From an uncultured Rhodospirillales bacterium (lineage in GTDB: Bacteria; Pseudomonadota; Alphaproteobacteria; ATCC43930; CGMCC-115725): 13,770 nt of DNA. Shown in pieces: positions 7,827 to 13,770 of this stretch. The DNA lies in NCBI GenBank assembly GCA_903897565.1, contig CAIUCF010000574.1:1-13770 (forward strand). The letters run 5' to 3'. The notes beneath the pieces are model-generated. The model was not told where the DNA came from. It made no database searches and was given only the letters and a program-made list of their open reading frames with translations. The first letter of the stretch is position 1. Every line of letters starts with the position of its first letter. A program made the position numbers and the translations under genes.

Positions 7827-7890
7827 TCCAGCGAGCGCCGAGCCCGGAGCAAGAACAAGACGAGCGGCGGGGCCGCGGGGAGTTGTGTCG

Positions 7891-8739
7891 ATGGCGGGAC
7901 TGAGTGAACGGCTGACGGGTGCGGGGAATGGCCCCTGGCTCGAGTATATCGGCTATGCCGGCAAGTTGCTGGCCGGCGGCAAGGTGCCATGGACCGCAGT
8001 CGACGGCGCCATGGCTTGGCTGCGCCAGTCCCAGGGCTTGCTGCGCTCGAGCGTCGTCGCGGTGCCGGTGGCCATTATCGCAGCCGCCTGGCTCGACCAG
8101 AACCCGGCATTGCGGACAGCGATGGCGGGAAAGTCGCGCACGATCTTCCCCTTGCGCACCCTGCTCGCCGATCCCGGGCTGCGCGCCCATCTACGCGGTT
8201 TGTTCGAGGCCACCGGGGCAAGCCTGTCGTCGCTGCCGCTGGTCGCCGTGATCCCGTCGCCGCGCGCCTGGGTCGGGCTCGCCTATGATCAGGCCTTCCC
8301 CGGCACCGAGGCCGAAATCGACGAGGATGCGATCGATTCCGCCGCGTCCTACATCGCCGACTTCCTGCGCGAGTTGCCGCAGACCGTGGTCGCCGGGATC
8401 CTCCTCGACGAGAGCGGCGTCGCGTCGCCGCTGTCGGCGGATATCACCGGCCTCTATCAGCCGATCTTCAACATCGCCAATCATTACCGCTGGCAGGTCG
8501 GCATTCTCGCGCCACAGCCCGGCACCGCGGGCGCGATAGCAGCGGCCGCTGCCGGTGCACCAGACTTCTGGATCACGACAGAGCCGGTAGCCGGAAAAAC
8601 CTGCGGGATCATTGTTCCAGAAGCATTCTGGTCTGGTACCGCGGCACCGGCGCGGCCCGAAGGCGGCTTTCGCTATGCGGCGATCCCGAGCGAGGCGCAG
8701 CCGGAATCCGTGCTGGAGCGTCTGGCGACCCTACAATAG
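7891..8739 (+). CDS. Uncharacterised fifth operon protein, positionally Apc5-like (carboxylase accessory subunit)
   Basis: A 282-residue protein (about 30 kDa) that I do not recognise by motif. ATG 7891 is chosen because GGGGAG (7877-7882) lies eight bases upstream; a GTG at 7885 is in frame but only two bases from that Shine-Dalgarno. The sequence is alanine-rich without signal peptide, cysteines are scarce, and the hydrophobic stretch SSVVAVPVAIIAAAWL is short and flanked by soluble-looking sequence, so a cytosolic protein is likelier than a membrane one. DSAASYIADFLRELPQTVVAGILLDES and the following YQPIFNIANHYRW look like alternating helices and strands. It is the last gene of the operon, in the position and size range of Apc5, the 34-kDa subunit of acetophenone carboxylase that is loosely bound to the core yet needed for activity. 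The function assignment rests on synteny, not on motifs. Confidence 0.72.
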   Translation: MAGLSERLTGAGNGPWLEYIGYAGKLLAGGKVPWTAVDGAMAWLRQSQGLLRSSVVAVPVAIIAAAWLDQNPALRTAMAGKSRTIFPLRTLLADPGLRAHLRGLFEATGASLSSLPLVAVIPSPRAWVGLAYDQAFPGTEAEIDEDAIDSAASYIADFLRELPQTVVAGILLDESGVASPLSADITGLYQPIFNIANHYRWQVGILAPQPGTAGAIAAAAAGAPDFWITTEPVAGKTCGIIVPEAFWSGTAAPARPEGGFRYAAIPSEAQPESVLERLATLQ

Positions 8740-8748
8740 CTCGGCCCG

Positions 8749-8774
8749 GGTCGCGGCCGACTGCGGTCGCGACC
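8749..8774 (+). terminator. Strong GC-rich hairpin after the carboxylase operon (terminator-like, no U tract)
   Basis: Nine bases after the stop of the fifth gene, GGTCGCGGCCG (8749-8759) and CGGTCGCGACC (8764-8774) can pair over 11 positions (ten Watson-Crick, one G-U) around the four-base loop ACTG. No T run follows, so it is not a classical intrinsic terminator; it could be a pausing/Rho-assisted terminator or a 3' stabilising stem that separates expression of the carboxylase from the SDR gene. Confidence 0.5.
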
Positions 8775-8868
8775 TGCCAGAACGCCGCTGGCGTCCAAGA
8801 ACAATCCTCAACGCGCTGTTTTACATAGAGTTGTCCCTGGCAAGAGCGACGGGGCAGGGAGAGACGCC

Positions 8869-9729
8869 ATGAGCCTCAAGGGACGCACACTCTTCATCAC
8901 CGGCGGTAGTCGCGGTATCGGCCTCGCGATCGCCCTGCGCGCCGCGCGCGACGGCGCCAATATCGCCATTGCCGCCAAGACGGCGGAACCCCATCCGAAG
9001 CTGCCGGGCACGATCTTCACCGCTGCCGCAGAGATCGAACGGGCAGGGGGCAAGGCCTTGCCGCTGCTCGTCGATGTTCGCGACGAAGATGCCGTCAAGG
9101 CGGCCGTCGCCACGACCGCCGAGAGCTTCGGCGGCATCGATATCTGCGTCAACAACGCGTCCGCGATCAATCTCGCGCCGACCGAGCAGATGGACATGAA
9201 GCGCTATGACCTGATCCAGTCGATCAACACGCGCGGCACCTTCGTCACCTCGCGCGCCTGTATTCCCTATCTGCGCAAATCGTCCAACCCGCATATCCTG
9301 ACCCTGTCGCCGCCGCTCCAGCTGCGCCCCGAATGGCTGGCGGCCCATCTCGCCTACACCTTGTCGAAATTCGGCATGTCGATGTGCATGCTCGGCCTCT
9401 CCGAGGAGCTGCGCGCGGACGGCATCGCCTGCAATACGCTGTGGCCACGGACGACGATCGCAACGGCCGCCATCGAATTCGCCCTCGGCGGCGAAGCGGT
9501 GATGCGGCGCTCGCGCAAGCCCGAGATCATGGCCGATGCCGCTCACGTAATCCTGACCAAACCGTCGCGCAGTTTTACCGGGCAGTTCGCGATTGACGAT
9601 TCCATCCTCTACGACGCCGGTGTCCGCGATTTCGACGGCTACCACAATGCCCCGGGCGAGCCGTTGCAGGTCGACCTGTTCGTCGATCCGTCGGAAATGC
9701 TCCCCTTCAAGGTCGCCTTCGCCGAATAG
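8869..9729 (+). CDS. SDR family NAD(P)-dependent oxidoreductase, HSDL2-type
   Basis: A 286-residue SDR resembling the N-terminal dehydrogenase domain of hydroxysteroid dehydrogenase-like protein 2, without its SCP2 domain. Visible features: Rossmann TGGSRGIG (residues 11-18); the subgroup block IAAKTAEPHPKLPGTIFTAA, whose Lys in place of an acidic residue favours NADP(H); NNAS (95-98); and the catalytic set S147 in LTLSPP, Y163 and K167 in YTLSKFGMS. The C-terminal FTGQFAIDDSILYDAGV is also typical of HSDL2. The start has GGGAGAG (8859-8865) four bases upstream of the ATG. It is 129 bp downstream of the carboxylase operon, past a hairpin. Predicted cytosolic oxidation or reduction of an alcohol/ketone or hydroxyacyl compound; making the ketone substrate from its alcohol is a possible but unproven role. 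No precise substrate can be read. Confidence 0.9.
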   Translation: MSLKGRTLFITGGSRGIGLAIALRAARDGANIAIAAKTAEPHPKLPGTIFTAAAEIERAGGKALPLLVDVRDEDAVKAAVATTAESFGGIDICVNNASAINLAPTEQMDMKRYDLIQSINTRGTFVTSRACIPYLRKSSNPHILTLSPPLQLRPEWLAAHLAYTLSKFGMSMCMLGLSEELRADGIACNTLWPRTTIATAAIEFALGGEAVMRRSRKPEIMADAAHVILTKPSRSFTGQFAIDDSILYDAGVRDFDGYHNAPGEPLQVDLFVDPSEMLPFKVAFAE

Positions 9730-9868
9730 CGACGGGACGACGCGCCCGACATCATGACTCTGGAACACGCCGCCGGTTTGGTGGAAGATGTGGCGTCCAT
9801 TGCGTCTCACCAGCGATCACGGTGACGATGCCATAACCAAGAAAAAAAGTGGGCCAGGGAGCGCGTCT

Positions 9869-12574
9869 ATGAGTAGCGGCGATCGTATCGCTGGAGGCGG
9901 CACGGCGGAAGTCTACGCGCATAAACTGTTTGCACCACGCGGGCAGGGCGGCGCGATTCGCCGCGGCGCCCTTCTGACCCGGGTCCTGAATGACCCGGAT
10001 CGCCGAATCGTGCTCCTCCAGGCGCCCGCGGGCCATGGCAAGACAACGCTGTTGCAACAGTTTGCCAGCGAATGCGAGGAACGTGGCTACGCCACGAGCT
10101 GGCTCGGTTTCGACGCGTCCGACAATGATTCCCGCCGCGCGTTCAGCCATATCTATGCCGCCCTGGCGGCCCTCGACGGCGGCGGGGCCGACGTCGATGT
10201 TTTCCTCCCCGGCGACGGCAATCCGCACACCCGCGCGGACTGGGCCGTCGAGCGCTTGTCGCGGCTGGGACGGCCGGCAGCGTTGTTCTTCGATGAATTC
10301 CAGACACTCGAAGAGCCGAGTTTGTTAAACTTCTTTAGCAATGTCTTTTCTCATATACCTGATAATATTAGGATTTTTATCGGATCACGATCGCTGCCGC
10401 CGCTCGGCCTGTCGCGTCTGATCGTCAGCAATCAGGCCGTTCTGCTGCGCGCCGACGATCTGCGCTTCACGCCCGAAGAGGTCGCCAAGTTCTTTTCTGG
10501 TCGCGCCGATCTCGACATCAGTGCGGAGGAGGTGAGGGCGATCTACACCCGTACGGAAGGCTGGCCGGCGGCGTTGCAGCTCTACCGCCTGTCGCTCGGC
10601 AGCCCGCAGGTCCGGCAATCGCTCAGCGCGCTGGAGAATTACCAGCCGCGGGAACTCGCCGAGTATCTGATCGAGAACGTGCTCAGCCTGCAGCCACCGG
10701 AAATACAGTCGTTCCTGCTGCGCACGGCGTTCCTCAACCGTCTCACGGGATCGCTGTGCGACGCCGTCACCGGACGCGACGATTCGGCTGAAATGCTGCG
10801 CGATCTGGAACGTTCGGGGCTGTTCTTGCGGACGTTGGATTCCGATCGACGCTGGTTCACCTATCACGGCCTGTTCGCATCCTCGCTCCGCGACGCGAGT
10901 GATCGCGACATCGCAATCGAGGTTCACCGCCGCGCGGCACAATGGTATCGCGACAACGAGATGGCGGAGGAGGCGGTTCATCATTTCATCGCCGCGGAGG
11001 CATTCGAGGCCGCGGCGGAGACGATGGATCCATGGGCCGGACACCTCGTCGCCTGTGCGCATCTCGTCACCGTCGAGCGCTGGTCCGATCGGCTGCCGTT
11101 CGAAACGATCACGGGCCATCCCGATCTCGCGATCAAGATTGCCTATGCGCTGGTCTTCCTGCGGCGTTTCAGCAAGGTGGAGCCGTTGCTGAAGTTCCTG
11201 AAGGCCCTGCCGTGCGAGGGCGACCGAGCGACGAGCCGCGACATCATGCTCGCCATCGCGTCGTGCTGTCTCGACGATATCCCAGCGGGCTACGAGAGCA
11301 TCCAGCGCGTCTCCTTCGATCACGGCACCCTGAACGCGTTTGCAGCTCTAGGGCATGCGTCGGGCGCCAATCTCTGGGCGTTGTGCGAGATCGCCAAGGG
11401 CGATTTCTCGCGCGCCCATGACTACCTCGCGCTCGCCCATAGTATCAGCGACCGCGGTGCCGCCAGCTTCAGCGACGGCTATGCCTGCGGGTTGGCCGGG
11501 GTGATCTCGGCGCTCGAAGGGCAATTGCCAACCGCGCTCGAGCGCTTCCGCATCGGATTATCGCAAGGCAGCATGCAACTGGAGGGCTCGGTCGCCTCCG
11601 CCGCACTAATGGCCTGCAACATCTGGGTACGTTACGAGGCCAACGAACTGGACCTCGTCGAATCCCTGTTCAACCAGTATCACGATCGCATCGCCAAATC
11701 CGTCCTGCCGGACTTCCTCGCCGTTACCTATCTCTCGATGGTACGGACCCATGATGCCCGTGGCCGCCGCGAACAAGGTGCCGAATTGCTGGACGAAATG
11801 GAGCGGATCGCCTTGGCCCATGGCTGGGAGCGATTGTCGCGCATGGTGCAGTGGGAACGCGTGCGGCGCTTGCTGTTGGCAGGCGATCGCGACCGTGCGA
11901 CCGGTATCGCCGGACGCCTGAGCCCGCTGCCGGGCGGCGTGGCCCAGGGTTGGCGCCATTTTTCCGAGGAAATCGGTGGGGAAACCCTCGCGCGCATTCG
12001 CCTCCAGATCCACACCGGGGAGCACGAAGCGGCGGGCAAGATGCTGTCTCAGGAGTTGAGCCTGCATCGCGATCGCGTCAGCATGCGCATCAAACTGCAT
12101 CTGCTTGACGCGCTGCTGCTGGAAGCGCGGGGCCAGCACAACGCCGCCCACCGTACGCTGCGCAAGGCCCTGCATCTGGCACAACCCGGTCTGATGATCC
12201 GGACGGTGCTCGATGAGGGTGAGGGGATCTTGCGCCTCGTTCGTGAGGAATATCAGGCGATCCTCGACAATCAACCCGGTCGCCCCGGAGAGTTCGGCAC
12301 CGACCGCGGCTTCGTCGAGGCGATCCTCCAGGCCTCGGGCACGGATCTGTCGCGCACCGGCGCCGTGCCGGCACCGCTCGAGGAACTGACCGATCGCGAA
12401 CGCGAGATCCTCGTGTTCCTGGCCAATGGCGTGTCCAATCGTCAGATGGCCGATCGCATCTTCGTCTCCGAGAACACGGTGAAGTTCCATCTCAAGAACA
12501 TCTATTCCAAACTTGCGGTGTCTAATCGGCTGCAGGCCGTGACGACGGCGCGCCATCTCGGTATCGTCCATTGA
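9869..12574 (+). CDS. LuxR family transcriptional regulator with P-loop ATPase domain (MalT/AlkS type)
   Basis: A 901-residue large ATP-binding LuxR regulator. N-terminal STAND-type ATPase: Walker A APAGHGKTTLL (from 52, K58), Walker B LFFDEFQ (D142, E143), sensor-like IGSR...LPPLGLSRL, and the TEGWPAALQL segment (residues about 229-238) seen in MalT relatives. The middle about 450 residues are helical repeats of TPR-like character. The C-terminal HTH (about 840-901) has LTDREREILVFLANGVSNRQMA and VSENTVKFHLKNIYSKL, the DNA-binding signature. ATG 9869 is preferred over ATG 9788 because AGGGAG (9856-9861) precedes it by seven bases and the family's N-terminus aligns there. Such proteins become active as ATP-bound oligomers when a small inducer binds the helical region and usually activate catabolic genes next door. 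Candidate targets are the carboxylase operon and the ADC-family gene. A 60-bp AT-rich tract interrupts the otherwise GC-rich gene near residues 152-172. Confidence 0.93.
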   Translation: MSSGDRIAGGGTAEVYAHKLFAPRGQGGAIRRGALLTRVLNDPDRRIVLLQAPAGHGKTTLLQQFASECEERGYATSWLGFDASDNDSRRAFSHIYAALAALDGGGADVDVFLPGDGNPHTRADWAVERLSRLGRPAALFFDEFQTLEEPSLLNFFSNVFSHIPDNIRIFIGSRSLPPLGLSRLIVSNQAVLLRADDLRFTPEEVAKFFSGRADLDISAEEVRAIYTRTEGWPAALQLYRLSLGSPQVRQSLSALENYQPRELAEYLIENVLSLQPPEIQSFLLRTAFLNRLTGSLCDAVTGRDDSAEMLRDLERSGLFLRTLDSDRRWFTYHGLFASSLRDASDRDIAIEVHRRAAQWYRDNEMAEEAVHHFIAAEAFEAAAETMDPWAGHLVACAHLVTVERWSDRLPFETITGHPDLAIKIAYALVFLRRFSKVEPLLKFLKALPCEGDRATSRDIMLAIASCCLDDIPAGYESIQRVSFDHGTLNAFAALGHASGANLWALCEIAKGDFSRAHDYLALAHSISDRGAASFSDGYACGLAGVISALEGQLPTALERFRIGLSQGSMQLEGSVASAALMACNIWVRYEANELDLVESLFNQYHDRIAKSVLPDFLAVTYLSMVRTHDARGRREQGAELLDEMERIALAHGWERLSRMVQWERVRRLLLAGDRDRATGIAGRLSPLPGGVAQGWRHFSEEIGGETLARIRLQIHTGEHEAAGKMLSQELSLHRDRVSMRIKLHLLDALLLEARGQHNAAHRTLRKALHLAQPGLMIRTVLDEGEGILRLVREEYQAILDNQPGRPGEFGTDRGFVEAILQASGTDLSRTGAVPAPLEELTDREREILVFLANGVSNRQMADRIFVSENTVKFHLKNIYSKLAVSNRLQAVTTARHLGIVH

Positions 12575-12610
12575 GCACGGCGCCGCGCGTCCCCGCCTGA
12601 AAATGATCCG

Positions 12611-12641
12611 TTATTTATCATAATATATATTATGCGATAAT
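12611..12641. promoter_or_regulatory. AT-rich palindromic operator/promoter region before the ADC-family gene
   Basis: In the 140-bp gap after the LuxR-type gene, 12619-12634 is a perfect 16-bp palindrome, CATAATATATATTATG, extended by TTAT (12615-12618) and ATAA (12637-12640) with two unpaired bases on the right. Only 4 of 30 bases at 12611-12640 are G or C in a GC-rich window. It contains the dyad CATA-N8-TATGC also present at 826-842. A -10-like GATAAT (12636-12641) overlaps its right edge, but no good -35 is visible. Likely a binding site and promoter for the downstream genes; the rest of the gap shows nothing else. Confidence 0.55.
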
Positions 12642-12714
12642 TAGACACCCGGTTTTCTCACCTCCAACCCCTCTACCCCTTCAAATCGAACAAGAATTCC
12701 ATGGGAGAAGACGT

Positions 12715-13482
12715 ATGAGCGACATCAACGGTCTGCCGGCGCGCACCAAGCCGAAGCTCTGGGAGCCGCCGACACCGCAATTGATCCGCGGCGCCAAGAT
12801 TTTCATCGTCGGCTACAAGGCGGATCCCGCCGCGCTGGCCGACCACCTGCCACCGGGTCTCAAGCCACACCCCAACGGCCTGGTGCAGATGAACCTCTAT
12901 CAAGTCGGCCCGGACCAGACGAGCGGCTTCGGGCCGTTCACGCTGACCTACATCACGATCGAGGTCGACGGCTACGACAGCGATCTCGCCGATGGCGCCG
13001 GCACGATCCCGGGGCGCTATTTCGCGTATTACTGGAACAGCTCGTCACGTGTTCGCAATTACGTCCGCGACAATGTCGGCGCCAAGGCGCAGCACGGCGA
13101 CACGCGCAAGGAATACAAGAAAGGTGGCAAACTGATCTCGACGTTGACGCTGGACGGCCGCGACGTCATCAGCGTCACGGCGACTGTCGGCGACAAGATC
13201 GTCGCCACCCTCGGTGGCCATCTCAACTATTATTCGCATCGCGAGGTCCTGCGGCCCGATGGCGGCGCGCCGGTGGTGAGCGAATTGCTGGAACTGCCCC
13301 TACCCTTCGTTGCCGATGTCTACGAGTCGAAGCTCCATGACATCACCTTCGATTTCCCCGAGGGGCACCCTGCGGCTCGGCTGCGGCCGCTGAAGCCGTT
13401 GGACGCGCCCTCGGTCCTCCATGCCGATACGACCTTCACGTATTCGATGGGGCGTACCATCAAGAACTACCTCGCGCCCTGA
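12715..13482 (+). CDS. Acetoacetate decarboxylase family protein
   Basis: A 255-residue protein of the acetoacetate decarboxylase (ADC) family, close to the usual 240-270 residues. Family-like segments include IFIVGYKADPAALADHLPPGLKP at the N-terminus (ADC: 'y.t....l...vPepl'), TYITIEVDGYD, the strand ISTLTLDGRDVISVTATVG, GGHLNYYSHREVLRPDG and a C-terminal SVLHADTTFTYSMGR. The Schiff-base lysine of clostridial ADC lies in a YPKKLG context; here the nearest equivalent is EYKKGG with K135-K136, and the following segment is shorter, so I cannot confirm the catalytic lysine. The ATG at 12715 is preceded by GGGAG (12703-12707); an ATG at 12701 is out of frame. It could decarboxylate or otherwise process (hydrolyse, condense) a beta-keto acid such as the carboxylase product. 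It is followed at 46 bp by the GFA gene, probably in one transcript. Confidence 0.85.
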   Translation: MSDINGLPARTKPKLWEPPTPQLIRGAKIFIVGYKADPAALADHLPPGLKPHPNGLVQMNLYQVGPDQTSGFGPFTLTYITIEVDGYDSDLADGAGTIPGRYFAYYWNSSSRVRNYVRDNVGAKAQHGDTRKEYKKGGKLISTLTLDGRDVISVTATVGDKIVATLGGHLNYYSHREVLRPDGGAPVVSELLELPLPFVADVYESKLHDITFDFPEGHPAARLRPLKPLDAPSVLHADTTFTYSMGRTIKNYLAP

Positions 13483-13528
13483 CACCCGATTTCCCACCAC
13501 CAACACAACAAGAACGAGGAATCTACCG

Positions 13529-13770
13529 ATGAGCCAGACCTATCACGGCGCCTGCTTCTGCGGCGCCATTACGATTGACGTCACCGGCACGCCCGAGGGC
13601 ATGGGCTATTGCCATTGCGAGTCCTGCCGCTCCTGGTCGGCGGGGCCAGTCAACGCGTTTACGTTGTGGAAGCCGAGTGCGGTCAAGGTCACCAAGGGCG
13701 CCGAGCAAATGGCAACCTTCGCTAAGACCGACAACAGCCACCGCCAGTTCTGCAAGATCTGCGGCGGCCA
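13529..13770 (+). CDS. GFA family (CENP-V/GFA domain) zinc-binding protein, 3' end outside window
   Basis: The first 80 residues of a GFA-domain protein. Cysteine ligands are in the family pattern: C9-F-C11-G, then C28-H-C30-E-S-C33 and C75-K-I-C78-G-G, which in this fold bind two zinc ions. The start ATG 13529 is preceded by GAGGAA (13516-13521) at seven bases. The family was named for glutathione-dependent formaldehyde activation, but many members have other or unknown roles in small-molecule metabolism, so no reaction is assigned. It is cut off by the right edge of the window; family members are typically 110-190 residues, so half or more is probably present here. Its close spacing behind the ADC-family gene suggests the same operon. 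Confidence 0.9.
   Translation, partial: MSQTYHGACFCGAITIDVTGTPEGMGYCHCESCRSWSAGPVNAFTLWKPSAVKVTKGAEQMATFAKTDNSHRQFCKICGG

Noticed and set aside
7864..7876. GCGGC-GGG-GCCGC stem just upstream of the fifth gene's Shine-Dalgarno
   Set aside because: Only five pairs and made entirely of G and C in GC-rich DNA, so it is expected by chance; not listed as a feature.
8821..9810. Long antisense open frame (329 codons) opposite the SDR gene
   Set aside because: It mirrors a well-supported SDR gene in a GC-rich genome where antisense frames stay open by codon bias; the translation is Arg/Gly/His-rich with no recognisable motif.
9807..9825. TCACC-N9-GGTGA inverted repeat upstream of the regulator gene
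   Set aside because: Five-base arms are too short to support an operator, and it does not match the CATA-N8-TATGC dyads.
9788..9868. Upstream start (ATG 9788) for the regulator
   Set aside because: Its purine stretch directly abuts the ATG, and the added 27 residues do not look like family sequence; ATG 9869 has a well-spaced AGGGAG.
11606..12571. Long antisense open frame (321 codons) opposite the regulator C-terminus
   Set aside because: Lies wholly within the LuxR-type gene, including its clear HTH, and shows no family signature.
1..13770. CRISPR arrays, tRNA or rRNA genes, insertion sequences, prophage genes
   Set aside because: No regularly spaced repeats, no RNA gene signatures, no transposase, integrase or terminal inverted repeats seen; genes are collinear and metabolic.

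Overview
This is a GC-rich window (high G+C, strong third-position GC bias) that looks like chromosomal DNA of an alphaproteobacterium. The phylum-level guess rests on codon style and on the mix of HyuA/HyuB-type carboxylase, HSDL2-like SDR and GFA genes; no rRNA or marker gene confirms it. Every convincing gene lies on the + strand.

Layout. (1) 1-723: the 3' end of an SDR oxidoreductase gene, translationally coupled (TTGA overlap) to a YaiI/YqxD (UPF0178) gene. (2) 724-918: a leader region with three in-phase GCATAC half-sites, two of which form a perfect 8-bp dyad, followed by a strong Shine-Dalgarno and a 14-codon leader ORF whose stop overlaps the next start. (3) 919-8739: a five-gene operon encoding an ATP-dependent ketone carboxylase: HyuA-like subunit, small zinc-ribbon AcxC-like subunit, second HyuA-like subunit, HyuB-like subunit, and a 282-residue protein with no recognised domain. 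Gene order and subunit sizes match acetophenone carboxylase (Apc1-5) rather than the three-subunit acetone carboxylase (AcxABC). A strong hairpin follows the last gene. (4) 8869-9729: an HSDL2-type SDR. (5) 9869-12574: a 901-residue MalT/AlkS-type LuxR regulator with an N-terminal P-loop ATPase and C-terminal HTH. (6) 12575-12714: a short very AT-rich intergenic palindrome, then an acetoacetate-decarboxylase-family gene (12715-13482) and the start of a GFA-family zinc protein gene that runs off the window.

How the parts may work together (inference). The carboxylase would convert a ketone plus bicarbonate to a beta-keto acid at the cost of ATP. The SDR could make the ketone from an alcohol or act on a downstream acyl intermediate. 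The ADC-family enzyme acts on the same chemical class (beta-keto acids). The LuxR-type protein is the obvious local regulator. The dyads in front of the carboxylase operon and in front of the ADC-family gene share the pattern CATA-N8-TATGC, which suggests one regulator for both units. The ketone substrate cannot be read from the sequence; no benzoylacetate-CoA ligase or thiolase is present in the window.
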